Part shown: one piece after another, positions 35,954-45,300 of the stretch
Layout: the number at the start of each line of letters is the position of its first letter
How positions within the stretch are numbered: the first letter of the stretch is position 1
Source of the DNA: Candidatus Poseidoniaceae archaeon
GTDB taxonomy: Archaea > Thermoplasmatota > Poseidoniia > Poseidoniales > Poseidoniaceae
Direction: 5' to 3'
DNA length: 64,000 bases
Assembly: GCA_949372645.1 (NCBI GenBank)
Contig: CASIAP010000011.1
Location: forward strand, 95,006-159,005
Position numbers and translations under genes: made by a program
Notes under the pieces: model-generated
Databases searched by the model: none
The model's input: only the letters and a program-made list of their open reading frames with translations
What the model was told of the DNA's origin: nothing

Positions 35954-37942
35954 GTGGAACTACCGCAAGGAGACGTTACAGAAGTTCGCCGTGGCGGACC
36001 TGAATCACTACGGTTACTGTCGATGGATATTGCACGCTTAGGCACCTCAGGATACATCCGAATTGAACGCCGTCCAAAAGAGCAAATGCCCCGTATAGGC
36101 CTCATTGTATTCCAAGAAGGAAAGCCAATGTTGGCGTTGCATGAAGCAGATGCAATCACGATGTCGCTCGAAGCGTTACTGGACATTGAAAGTGATGCTG
36201 GAATGCTTGATGCTTTACTCGCAATACATGAACTCCCATTACCGGATGTCCATCAAATTCTCAACCTCCATCAAGAAGCACACTTCCAAGTTGATGAACA
36301 AACCAAACAATCCGATGGTGGACATCAATGGTGGTCAAAATCGAAATTGAGAGCAAGCACTTGGAGCCGACAAGAGCGCTTACCTGAACTTGAAGTCATG
36401 GTCGAAGCACCGGAAGCGATACGACTGCGTAGTAAAGCTCTCATGCAGCGGTTTGACGGTGTTGAGAAAATGTTGCGACCAGGAGATGCCTACTTTTTCG
36501 ACTCCACGAATCCAGCCCCATTGTTTGATCTAGCTGGACATTTAGCAGTCCATGGCCGTCCATTGTTCGTACTTGCACGCCATGAGATTGAAGCGCTCAA
36601 CGTCGACCACAATATTCCAATTGCATCAAGTTCATGGCTGTCGCAAAATGGTGATGTACGTTCGACTGAACCAACATTAGAAAATATCCGTCGCAAAATT
36701 GACGCCTTCCTTTGGGAAAACCTTCGCGCTGTTGTCGTTCTTGAAGGCATTGAATATCTTTCAAGTATCCATGGTGATGACCGCATCGTTAATTTCCTTC
36801 GTGATATTGTCGATGGAGTACGTCTCGAGGACCATTTATTCTTGGCGACTGGAGATTTCAATGCATTCCCAATGACAACTCGACAACATTTGTCACGATA
36901 CATGACCGATCTTGAGCCGTCAGTACTTGAGCATTGGAATCTTGAACCTGACCTCATACTCGACCACCCACTTTGCGCACCACCGAGTGAAGAAGAAAAG
37001 CAGTGGATTGAACAGCAATTACACCTCGCAATTTCCTCATCAGTCTCAGATGGTATTTCACCACAATCCACTGTTTTTGGGACAATGGAAGGTGGCTTCG
37101 AATCTCCGGACTCTGAAGATATACAGGCGGCAACGGAATCTCTTGACACCGTCATTCGAGAATGGGCAGAACCTGAAGACGAACTGCATGGGACCATCGC
37201 AGGAGAGAGTGAATCTGATTCAGGCGAATATGCGGAACAAATACCAATGATGGAAACTGTTCTCGACCACACTGGTGCTGAAAGGGGGATACAATCACAT
37301 TGGGAACTTGAGCAGATGATTGAACCAAGTTCACCTCAACCCGTTCAACTCGTTGAATCCAATCCAGCAATCCGTGATGAGAGCAGAACTCCTATCAATC
37401 AGCCACGTAAACCACAACGGATTCGAAGGCGAAAGAAAGCAGCAACTGTACGCACATCTCCTCGTAATCAACAGGGAATCCAAGCTGCGGCCGCAAATGC
37501 ACACGATGCAAAAGAATTCATTGAACTCAAAGGAATTGACACGACTTCACGAAACTCCTTTTCGAATTCCCTTGAACAGTATGCTGACCGCCAAAAGAGG
37601 GCTGTCGAAAGCATGCGCGTAAAATCTTCAGCAAAGAGTAATTCTTCACTGAATGATGCAACTCGCCAACGGGTCAATCGCCAAGAATTAAACTTACCAG
37701 ATACCCCTTTCCAAAAAGGTTCTCTTGAAGCCATAAAAGGACGGCAACCAATCAATACACCTACGAGGTTGACGCCCTTACTCACTCGTCCAGGCGTATC
37801 AAGCCCAACACAACCAAAAGACGCTATACGTGAATCTGCTTCTCGCCAGCAAACGGAGTCTTCAATTGAAATGAAGCTCAGTGTTTGGGAAATTGAGGAC
37901 CGTGAACGATTAAGAAAAGAATTGGAGGGTGCTAAGAAATGA
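35954..37942 (+). CDS. DUF835-like large protein, first gene of coupled trio
   Basis: About 662 residues. The N-terminal region (1-130) is a mixed fold with GLIVFQEGKPMLALHEA. Residues about 170-310 resemble DUF835, an archaeal domain of unknown role: PGDAYFFDSTNPAPLFDL, then VVVLEGIEYLSSIHGDDR and LFLATGDFNAF. The C-terminal 250 residues are low-complexity and charged, rich in Ser, Gln, Arg and Pro, with a basic cluster KPQRIRRRKK. No membrane span. The start is TTG 35951 or GTG 35954 after AGGGGTGA. The stop overlaps the ATG of the DnaA-like gene (ATGA). Confidence 0.6.
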   Translation: MELPQGDVTEVRRGGPESLRLLSMDIARLGTSGYIRIERRPKEQMPRIGLIVFQEGKPMLALHEADAITMSLEALLDIESDAGMLDALLAIHELPLPDVHQILNLHQEAHFQVDEQTKQSDGGHQWWSKSKLRASTWSRQERLPELEVMVEAPEAIRLRSKALMQRFDGVEKMLRPGDAYFFDSTNPAPLFDLAGHLAVHGRPLFVLARHEIEALNVDHNIPIASSSWLSQNGDVRSTEPTLENIRRKIDAFLWENLRAVVVLEGIEYLSSIHGDDRIVNFLRDIVDGVRLEDHLFLATGDFNAFPMTTRQHLSRYMTDLEPSVLEHWNLEPDLILDHPLCAPPSEEEKQWIEQQLHLAISSSVSDGISPQSTVFGTMEGGFESPDSEDIQAATESLDTVIREWAEPEDELHGTIAGESESDSGEYAEQIPMMETVLDHTGAERGIQSHWELEQMIEPSSPQPVQLVESNPAIRDESRTPINQPRKPQRIRRRKKAATVRTSPRNQQGIQAAAANAHDAKEFIELKGIDTTSRNSFSNSLEQYADRQKRAVESMRVKSSAKSNSSLNDATRQRVNRQELNLPDTPFQKGSLEAIKGRQPINTPTRLTPLLTRPGVSSPTQPKDAIRESASRQQTESSIEMKLSVWEIEDRERLRKELEGAKK

Positions 37943-39972
37943 ACGCCCGCCGAGAAAAGTTAGCTCTCGCATTGAAGTTAGCAAAGCAACAACTCAATGA
38001 ATCTGGAACTGGGTTGCACAGGATTACTGTAGACACGGACAAAGAATCACAACCACCACTTTCGAAAATGAATCGGCTGCTTGGAAAACAAAACATCCAA
38101 GATCAACGTCAAGGAACACTGTTACAGAGAACAGGTGTTGTAGAGCGACCAACATTTGACGTCGTTGCAGATAAGGTGTTGGGGAAGGAAAGCAAACGGA
38201 GAAGGCCGGCTGTTGACCTCACCTCCAATGGAGACTCATTGGCAGATATTGCCGCCCGTAGGATACGTTCTTTGCGCCAACGAACCTATGAGCAAATCGA
38301 GCAAAATACTGATGAAACTGAAGACGGTTATTTCGGAATGGAGGAGGATGGACGCCCGGTATGGGAACGTATTCTCGACGATCAACGAGGTCGAGCTACT
38401 TTGGCCTTACCACCAGAATTAGCACCGGTTGATTCAAACTCACCGTTCCATCATGGAGTAACCGTTCCAACTGAGGGGGCATGGCCCCAACGATTACGGC
38501 CTGAAATTCGAATGAGCTTCAAGCAATGGTTCACCACCGACGAAAATTTTCGAGCGACCCAAGCTGCTGAAGCTGTTGTTGACTCACCAGGTGGTCCACT
38601 GAATCCTCTGGTATTTGTAGGACCTCCTGAAACTGGACGCTCACATCTTCTTCATGCAACTGCTCAAGCTGTACTTCGACGCCAAGAAGGCAATGTGTAC
38701 CTTCTCTCTGTAGCAGACTTATCCGGACTTGACCGTTTACCAGAGGGTTGGCAAGATACGCTTGCAAATGCACGATTACTCGCAATTGATGATCTTCACG
38801 AACATGTCCGGAATCCTGAACTGGCCCATGAACTTGGAACAATGCTTGACTATGCACTCAATATGGGAGTTCATGTTATCCTCTCTTCGAATTCTGAACC
38901 CGAAGATTGGCCAACATCACGTTTGTGGGAGTTAACTCGTAATGCTGCTTCAGTCCACCTTGACACTCCAAAGCCTGCAAGCATGGTGCTGTATGCGAGA
39001 AGTTTGGCTCAAAAGAAGGGATTCATGATGGATGATGGTCAACTTACGAGCCTAGTATTCCAAGATACAATAGGATGGCGTGCAACCAAAGCTAACTTCG
39101 ATTTAGTAGCCCTTGCCTTACAGTCGGGTCAAGAGATTATTGATGGTGAAGAGGTAACTGCTCTGCTCTCAAACCAAAGAGATGAGGCAACCAATATCGA
39201 CCCTGTTGCTCGTGAAAGCGTCGAACATATTGCATCCCGTTTGATTCATTCTGCCGTTGATACTGTCTACAGCGACACCGTCCATGGTGGTATTGACCTC
39301 TACTCAGAACTTCCACAAATAGGTGAAGATACGTATTTACCTCCTGAGATCGATACTCAGGCATTGACGGATGAAGCAGACGCACGTCATGCTGCTTATC
39401 TCAAAATCGCTCTCGAAGATACAGTTCCTGCTGCACCTTCGGTTCTTGCTTTACATGAACGAGAGGAGCACCTCATCACCCGTACTGACCACATTGAGGT
39501 TCGTGACCATGGACGTGCTGCAGACTTACTCACAGATTTAGATGAGGCATTTGATTCTCAAATAAATGCGTTTGAAAAGGATTTACGCGAAAGTTCGTTA
39601 CAACTTGCTCACATAGAAGCGAAGTTAGTTGACATGTATGATCGAACCCCTGAAGCATCGATGGATGAATTGATTTTGATTGCTGACGAATTGCGAGCAA
39701 TGGAAGGGAATCTCACTGAATTTGATCCGGAACGAGACCCTTGGCCTGAAATGGAAGAAATTCAAGTGACCAAGAAAGGTCGAACTATTGGCCGTCAAAA
39801 AGCAGTTTCAACGGTGGAAGCGCTCGAAAGTCACGAACCAAAAGGTGAATGGAATATTGATGCTCAAAACATCGATATGTTGGACTTACTTGAGGGTGGA
39901 AAACCAACTCGAATGATTCGACTTGGACGAATCAACACTCCTGCCAAACTCGTCCAAGGTGAAGAAGAATGA
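37939..39972 (+). CDS. DnaA-like AAA+ ATPase (second gene of coupled trio)
   Basis: 677 residues. An N-terminal charged region (1-190) precedes an AAA+ module (about 190-410) that resembles DnaA domain III: FKQWFTTDENFRATQAAE, Walker A GPPETGRSHLLHAT at about 228-241, Walker B LLAIDDLHEH at about 284, sensor-like VILSSNSEP, and a box VII-like stretch TSRLWELTRNAASVHLDTP, then MVLYARSLAQKKGFMMDDG. The Walker A lysine is replaced by Arg. No DnaA domain IV helix-turn-helix is visible; the C-terminal 260 residues are helical and unique. A role in chromosome or membrane organisation is only speculation. Overlaps both neighbours by ATGA. Confidence 0.65.
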   Translation: MNARREKLALALKLAKQQLNESGTGLHRITVDTDKESQPPLSKMNRLLGKQNIQDQRQGTLLQRTGVVERPTFDVVADKVLGKESKRRRPAVDLTSNGDSLADIAARRIRSLRQRTYEQIEQNTDETEDGYFGMEEDGRPVWERILDDQRGRATLALPPELAPVDSNSPFHHGVTVPTEGAWPQRLRPEIRMSFKQWFTTDENFRATQAAEAVVDSPGGPLNPLVFVGPPETGRSHLLHATAQAVLRRQEGNVYLLSVADLSGLDRLPEGWQDTLANARLLAIDDLHEHVRNPELAHELGTMLDYALNMGVHVILSSNSEPEDWPTSRLWELTRNAASVHLDTPKPASMVLYARSLAQKKGFMMDDGQLTSLVFQDTIGWRATKANFDLVALALQSGQEIIDGEEVTALLSNQRDEATNIDPVARESVEHIASRLIHSAVDTVYSDTVHGGIDLYSELPQIGEDTYLPPEIDTQALTDEADARHAAYLKIALEDTVPAAPSVLALHEREEHLITRTDHIEVRDHGRAADLLTDLDEAFDSQINAFEKDLRESSLQLAHIEAKLVDMYDRTPEASMDELILIADELRAMEGNLTEFDPERDPWPEMEEIQVTKKGRTIGRQKAVSTVEALESHEPKGEWNIDAQNIDMLDLLEGGKPTRMIRLGRINTPAKLVQGEEE

Positions 39973-40436
39973 GAGCACCATGGTGGATGAAAGGCGTTGC
40001 CTTTTCATGCCAATCAAGTTGCGGGAAATGTTGTGACGAGCCTGGTGGCATCGTCTATCTCTCAATTACTGATGCCGAACGTATCTCTGCTGAACATGGC
40101 ATGGGGGTCGAAGATTGGATTGAACGCGATTGCCGTCAAACGCTTGATGGTCGATACGTCTTAAACAGCCGTCCTGATGATGGAATCTGCATTTATTTAG
40201 ATGAGAAGAAGCAATGTTCAATTTATGAAGTTCGCCCGCAACAATGCGCCGCATTTCCGTGGTGGGGAGAAAATTTAGCTACGGATAGAGCATGGAATAA
40301 AGTGAAAGAGGCCTGCCCAGGAATTGATGCAGATGATGCCATTCTCATCGATGGGGAAACGGTTCGAATCCATGTATTTGCTGACCGTGAATCCACCAAG
40401 GGGTTCCGTTCGTGGCCACCTCACAATAAAAGATAG
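39969..40436 (+). CDS. YkgJ-like cysteine-cluster protein (third gene of coupled trio)
   Basis: 155 residues of the YkgJ/UPF0153 cysteine cluster family, thought to bind zinc or iron. Conserved cysteines: SSCGKCCDEPGG near the N-terminus, GICIYL, QCSIYEVRPQQCAAFPWW and a late ACPG. The DUF835-like and DnaA-like partners are translationally coupled upstream. The biological role is unknown. Confidence 0.8.
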   Translation: MRAPWWMKGVAFSCQSSCGKCCDEPGGIVYLSITDAERISAEHGMGVEDWIERDCRQTLDGRYVLNSRPDDGICIYLDEKKQCSIYEVRPQQCAAFPWWGENLATDRAWNKVKEACPGIDADDAILIDGETVRIHVFADRESTKGFRSWPPHNKR

Positions 40437-40532
40437 ATTCTCGAGTTATAGCCTAATCTTCTCCTTTATCGACTTTATTGATTGATGAATGAAGAGCCGT
40501 CTTTATACGAAAGATGTATGTGGGAGGTATCG

Positions 40533-40538
40533 AAGGGG
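40533..40538 (+). promoter_or_regulatory. Ribosome-binding site for citrate synthase
   Basis: AAGGGG lies a few bases before ATG 40544 and supports that start over an ATG ten codons upstream at 40514. Confidence 0.45.
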
Positions 40539-40543
40539 ATTCA

Positions 40544-41710
40544 ATGGCTAATAATGAGGTGCTTTTAGAAGTTACAGAGGACCACCTCAACACCGGGCTT
40601 CGTGGCGTTCCTGTTGGTACCTGTCGAACCTCCTTCGTCACACCCTCAGAAGGCGTTCACTATTGCGGTTATCCAATTGCCGAATTGGCTACCTTTGAAC
40701 CAGAGGATATCGTTTATCTCTTGTTCAACAAAGAACTACCAACCCAAGAACAGTCTGTTGCCATTCGTCAAGACCTTGCCGCACGTGCCACTTTACCTGG
40801 TGACCTTGAGTCTGTCCTCAAATCCCTACCTAAATCCGGCCATCCAATGGATTGGCTGAGTGTCGGCATCCATACCCTTGGAATGCTTGAAACAACCAAT
40901 GATTGGAAAGAAGATGCACTCAATCTTATCGCACGAATGCCCCGCTTGATGGGACTTATATTCCGAATCCGTGAAGGTCGTGAAGAGAACATTCCTGCAG
41001 ATGATGCATCTCTTTCGATGGTTGAACGTTTTGTTCGGACACTGGAACTTCATGGAGCAGATGATGAAAAGATGAAGCAAATTATTTCCACCTATCTCGT
41101 CCTTCATATGGACCATGGAGGCGGTAACCTTTCGACCTTTACGGGGAAGGCTATTGCGTCGAGTAAGGCAACTGTTTATTCTTCAATGGCAGGTGCAATG
41201 AATGCCTTGTCGGGACCATTGCACGGTCGTGCAAATCAATCATGTTTGGAATTCGTTCTCAAGGTTGGAACAAGTGACCCTGTTGAAGTTGAAGCCTTTG
41301 TTCGAGCTGAATTGAAAGCGAATCGTCCGATTTTCGGATTTGGCCATGCTGTCCTTCGGAGTGAAGACCCTCGTGCAACTGTTCAGTTTAAGTTGGGCTC
41401 TGAAATATGTCCGGATGATGAAAACTTCAAGATCGTCACAACCCTTCGAGAAGTTGCCCCTCGTGTGTTGGCTGAGAATCCAAAGATAAGTAATCCAAAC
41501 GCTAACGTTGATATTGCAAGTGGAGCTTTACTTTATCACGCTGGTTTGACAGACCCCACCTATTACACTACTTTCTTCGGATGGGCACGTGTTGCAGGAA
41601 TCGGCGCTCAAATTGTCGATGAACGCAGTGTGTTCCGCGATGGAAAAGGTATACCAATATACCGTCCGAAGTATATTGCTGAAGCACAAAAATTGCGCCA
41701 TATCGAGTGA
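40544..41710 (+). CDS. gltA: Citrate synthase
   Basis: Condenses acetyl-CoA and oxaloacetate for the TCA cycle. The catalytic histidines lie in SGPLHGRANQ and IFGFGHAVLRSEDPRA, and the catalytic aspartate in NVDIASGALLYHAGL. About 388 residues. N-terminal NTGLRGVPVGTCRTSFV is family typical. 2-methylcitrate synthase cannot be excluded. It converges on the GDPD-like gene with a 3-base gap. Confidence 0.9.
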   Translation: MANNEVLLEVTEDHLNTGLRGVPVGTCRTSFVTPSEGVHYCGYPIAELATFEPEDIVYLLFNKELPTQEQSVAIRQDLAARATLPGDLESVLKSLPKSGHPMDWLSVGIHTLGMLETTNDWKEDALNLIARMPRLMGLIFRIREGREENIPADDASLSMVERFVRTLELHGADDEKMKQIISTYLVLHMDHGGGNLSTFTGKAIASSKATVYSSMAGAMNALSGPLHGRANQSCLEFVLKVGTSDPVEVEAFVRAELKANRPIFGFGHAVLRSEDPRATVQFKLGSEICPDDENFKIVTTLREVAPRVLAENPKISNPNANVDIASGALLYHAGLTDPTYYTTFFGWARVAGIGAQIVDERSVFRDGKGIPIYRPKYIAEAQKLRHIE

Positions 41711-41713
41711 GTT

Positions 41714-42883
41714 TCACTCGAGAACTGGCCGTGAAGTTTTGCCAGAACCACGATGTCCAATGAGGCGAATTGCTTCCCATGGTGGAGACGCCAAAGTGGA
41801 ATCTTCAAGAATATCTGAGGTTGACTTCTCCCACATCCACTTCTTGCGCCACATCTCTACCAATTCCTTACGACGAGCTGCATCACATTCAGACCAAGGA
41901 ATCGTTTCACCTTGGAGTTCACCTAAGATTTCTTTGTGGTTTTCTTCTGTGGCATGTTCCAATGTGTGTTGTTGGATTGCATCCAAAGGTCGAGTCGCCG
42001 GTTGAGTCCAACGTAAATCACCTGAAGGGAGCCATGTGACTCCGGGATCGGAACAATCAGTAAGACCTGTGAGACCAGCTGCCAGTAAATCATGCTCGAT
42101 TTCCAATGCAGTTGGCCAAACATAAATTGGAAAACCTCTTTGTTTTGCACTTAATCGTTCTGCTTTTGCACCATGTAATCCACCTGCATAACCGAGAGGA
42201 AGATTGCTTATTGGTGGTATGAAATAATCTACAGCACATGGAGACATTGAGGCTCCAGCTCGGCGATGAGATTCAATCAAACGCGCAATGGAAGTGGTAA
42301 AAAACTGCATACTCCCCCTCATACGCTTGGTAAAATGTGTCCCAAAGGGTGGGATATAGGGTACCAACTCAGCCCAGGGCCGAACTGAACCCGAAGATTG
42401 GACTGAGGACTTCATACCCTTGTGAAAGGAATAATACACAGTATTCTGCGATGGAATTTCAAACTCCTGGAGGAGAGATTCAGTCTTTTCCATCATTGAT
42501 GATACATGAGCGATATGCTTCTTTTTACCAAAAACCCCACCGCCATATAATGCACGAGGATGAGGTCGTTTGAATTCAACACAGCCCATTTTACCATGTT
42601 CTCTCCATTCTTTTTGAATGTATGAATCTTCTAACATTGAACGGAATGAAGGAAATCCAAGTGAAGTTAATTCTTCAAGTGTATGGTTTTCAACCCATGA
42701 AATTTCATGAGGGAGTTTTGAATCAGGAACAGATACTTTGGCATCATGATGAATGATTAATTCACCATCTTGAGTCATACGCACATCAAATTCAACACCA
42801 TCATTGTATTGAAGACCATGTCGGAGACTCTCAAGTGTATTCTCTGGCGCCTGTTGCCACATGGACTTCACCACCCATCCCAC
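41714..42883 (-). CDS. Glycerophosphodiester phosphodiesterase-like protein, possibly circularly permuted
   Basis: 389 residues, GTG start. Residues 12-47 carry APENT, VEFDV (E31, D33) and IIHHD (H45/H46), matching the GDPD metal and catalytic region; CVEFKRPHP, VYYSFHKG and YVWPTALEIEHDLLAAGLTGLTD match later strands of the GDPD barrel. The catalytic HRG that should precede APENT by a few residues is absent at the N-terminus and also upstream in frame. Instead LIGHRGSGKTSRPVLE occurs at the extreme C-terminus (His about 377). This suggests that barrel strand 1 has moved to the end. Hydrolysis of glycerophosphodiesters is inferred. Confidence 0.72.
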   Translation of the reverse strand: MGWVVKSMWQQAPENTLESLRHGLQYNDGVEFDVRMTQDGELIIHHDAKVSVPDSKLPHEISWVENHTLEELTSLGFPSFRSMLEDSYIQKEWREHGKMGCVEFKRPHPRALYGGGVFGKKKHIAHVSSMMEKTESLLQEFEIPSQNTVYYSFHKGMKSSVQSSGSVRPWAELVPYIPPFGTHFTKRMRGSMQFFTTSIARLIESHRRAGASMSPCAVDYFIPPISNLPLGYAGGLHGAKAERLSAKQRGFPIYVWPTALEIEHDLLAAGLTGLTDCSDPGVTWLPSGDLRWTQPATRPLDAIQQHTLEHATEENHKEILGELQGETIPWSECDAARRKELVEMWRKKWMWEKSTSDILEDSTLASPPWEAIRLIGHRGSGKTSRPVLE

Positions 42884-42918
42884 AGAGAACTCCCTTCTAA
42901 GGCCTACCGTCGCGATAT

Positions 42919-44439
42919 ATGGAAGATTCAGAAGTCGATGAGAAGAGTGCTTTGCCTCCCTTTCCGGTCATAATGCCTTATATGAATTACCACTGCCCCT
43001 TGAATATGGACCCTTACCAAATCATGATGGGGCTCATATTACTCCTCACCCCAATTGTTTGCTGGTTTTTCACATCCCATGACAAATCAATGCGTACACC
43101 GGTCAATAAATGGTTTCAAGTCATTCATGACCAACGCTATTACTTGCATGCAATGGGCTATCTTGTCATTATTAAATGGAAGGCAATTACTGACAAATTA
43201 AATGAACCAATCAAACTTCAAACTGGTCATTGGACTGAGATTGTGTATTCAATTGAAGGTAATTTTACCTATCACATTCAACAATTTTTCCTCAATGATA
43301 CACTGACAACTTTCCTTAACTTTCATTATTTATTCATTTATTTGTTTTTAATTTATGTCACAACTGTCTACTTCGCCTACTCTGGTGACCGTGACATGAC
43401 CGATAAGGTCACTTTGAATTATTTACTCATCTATGCCCTTGCGGTTCCATATTATCTGTTTTTCAATGTCGAAGTTACTTCATCATGGATTCCTGGAATG
43501 GAATCATTACTCTACCACGATGGCTGGTATAGTGTCTTTTACGCCACGCATGATCCACTTGATAATGCCGTTCCATCACTCCATGTCGCGATACCATTTG
43601 GTATACTTCTGTTGAATTACTTACACGTCAAAGAAAGCGGTGGGACCATGAAAGAATGGCGCCACTATCGATACCACCTGTTTGTCTTAATCAATACAGT
43701 ATTATTCATTTTCACAATCCTCTATCTTGGAATCCACTGGTTTATCGATATACCTCTCGGAATGATCATAGGAGGTGTCGGTGCATTGTTCATCCACCAT
43801 CTCCAGCCGAGATTACGGAACGACCATGGTAGTTTTTTCAAAGGAATTACCACCAAGAAAGTACGAAAGCACCTTCTGGTTGAAGGTATTATCACCTTAC
43901 TCATGCTAACAACCATCCTCATGGCCGTCCAAGTTCAAACCGAAACAGTTGATGAACGCATATCGTATCAACTCGGTCCAGAGGATTCTCGATTTGAAAT
44001 TATTCAAAAGTTTGAACCAGGAATGCAAGTTCATTCCAATGTGACTAATCTCGATGATACATTGCGAATGGAAGTAGTGGTGATTATGGTTAATCTTGCC
44101 ACACCAGCAATGGAGAATGGTTCAATCGATTGGAACATTATACGCTCACTTGGTGAAGTTCATACCGTCGAACCGGGCGCAACTCTCCCGCTGGTCATTG
44201 ATGCACCAAAGGTATTCCACTACATCATAATGCATAACCCAAGTGATGCTGATTCAGGTGATGTCATCGAAGTCAGGGTATTGAATGACTATCATGAAGA
44301 CTTGATGGGTCAAGCAATCCTCCTGTCGTTAGCCTCACTGTGGATTACTGGCTTTGTCGTCAATCGAATTCGTAGATTGAAGAAGTATAACCGTACGTTC
44401 TACGATTCAACTCCTTCACACATTTGGGAACAAGAGTGA
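42919..44439 (+). CDS. PAP2-superfamily multispan membrane protein with C-terminal domain
   Basis: 506 residues. About seven membrane spans occupy the first 310 residues, with PAP2 motifs NAVPSLHVAIPF (motif C2) and LGIHWFIDIPLG (H-x3-D of motif C3); the KxxxxxxRP motif C1 is not seen, as in phosphoinositol transferases. Residues about 320-470 form an extra domain that looks beta-rich (VTNLDDTLRMEVVVIMVN), probably outside the cell, closed by a last span near 470-490. A Met at 42973 is an alternative start. Likely lipid head-group chemistry; substrate unknown. Confidence 0.7.
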   Translation: MEDSEVDEKSALPPFPVIMPYMNYHCPLNMDPYQIMMGLILLLTPIVCWFFTSHDKSMRTPVNKWFQVIHDQRYYLHAMGYLVIIKWKAITDKLNEPIKLQTGHWTEIVYSIEGNFTYHIQQFFLNDTLTTFLNFHYLFIYLFLIYVTTVYFAYSGDRDMTDKVTLNYLLIYALAVPYYLFFNVEVTSSWIPGMESLLYHDGWYSVFYATHDPLDNAVPSLHVAIPFGILLLNYLHVKESGGTMKEWRHYRYHLFVLINTVLFIFTILYLGIHWFIDIPLGMIIGGVGALFIHHLQPRLRNDHGSFFKGITTKKVRKHLLVEGIITLLMLTTILMAVQVQTETVDERISYQLGPEDSRFEIIQKFEPGMQVHSNVTNLDDTLRMEVVVIMVNLATPAMENGSIDWNIIRSLGEVHTVEPGATLPLVIDAPKVFHYIIMHNPSDADSGDVIEVRVLNDYHEDLMGQAILLSLASLWITGFVVNRIRRLKKYNRTFYDSTPSHIWEQE

Positions 44440-44460
44440 CATGGGCAATGAGTGTGTGTT

Positions 44461-45300
44461 ATGAGGGCCAACCCCTTGCATACATCAATGGCAGAAGCTG
44501 AAGGTTTGGTCAATGCAGTTGATGAGCTGCTTGATTCACCGGGTGGAGAAATTCTCTCCTCATTCCAGAGGTACCTCCGAAAAAGATTCAAAATACTTGG
44601 CTTGGTTTTTGCTTTTGCGTTTATGGTAACATTTCCAGTTACCAAAAATGTCATCGCCTGGCTTATCGAGCCAAATCGATTACCTGCAGATGTCGACATT
44701 ATCGTCATTACACCTGTCGAGTTTATCTTGCTCCAAGTCCAACTCGCAGCTCAGGTCGGGTTGTTGTGCATGGTGGTCGTATTCCTCTGCGAAGGAAGCT
44801 GGCAAGCGAGTAAAAACTTAGCATTTCGCCAACGACTAGCAGAATTGAAAGTTCACTCGCCCCGTCCAAACAAAACATTCGTAGTCACTCTACTTTTTGC
44901 AGTTATTCTCCTCGGAAGTGGAGTCTATTATGCTTGGAATTGGCTCATCCCTATGCTTCTTGAATATCTGACAACAGATGCCCAGACTGCTGGCTTATCA
45001 ACCGAATGGAGGCTTACAAGTTACATTGGGTTTATCGCCAATTTAGCAATTGCATCTGCAATCGGATTCCAAGCACCACTGGTGACTCTACTGGTCTTGC
45101 GAATGAAAATTGTTCATCGCACGACGGTACGTTCGTATCGAAGACACATCTGGTTTGGTGCTTTTTTACTGGGAGCATTCCTTTCGCCCCCTGACCCGTT
45201 GTCGCTTTTCTTGGTCGCAATGCCGGTCGTGATCTTATTCGAGGTCGCCCTTCTGATTGATTCAATCACTCGCAATGAAAATGAATCAGTTGTTCAATGA
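44461..45300 (+). CDS. tatC: Twin-arginine translocase subunit TatC
   Basis: Core receptor of the Tat export pathway for folded proteins. About 279 residues with six spans; TPVEFILLQVQLAAQVG and the C-terminal FLSPPDPLSLFLVAMPVVIL are TatC signatures. ATG 44461 is preferred to GTG 44452. An N-terminal extension of about 40 residues precedes the first span. No tatA lies in the window. The 3' end overlaps the convergent PHP gene by 15 bases. Confidence 0.9.
   Translation: MRANPLHTSMAEAEGLVNAVDELLDSPGGEILSSFQRYLRKRFKILGLVFAFAFMVTFPVTKNVIAWLIEPNRLPADVDIIVITPVEFILLQVQLAAQVGLLCMVVVFLCEGSWQASKNLAFRQRLAELKVHSPRPNKTFVVTLLFAVILLGSGVYYAWNWLIPMLLEYLTTDAQTAGLSTEWRLTSYIGFIANLAIASAIGFQAPLVTLLVLRMKIVHRTTVRSYRRHIWFGAFLLGAFLSPPDPLSLFLVAMPVVILFEVALLIDSITRNENESVVQ

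Noticed and set aside
36490..37272. 260-codon minus-strand open frame
   Set aside because: Lies wholly opposite the DUF835-like gene; Ser/Arg/Cys-rich translation without domains, a shadow of the real coding strand.
38531..38857. 108-codon minus-strand frame
   Set aside because: Gln/Leu/His-rich shadow of the DnaA-like gene.
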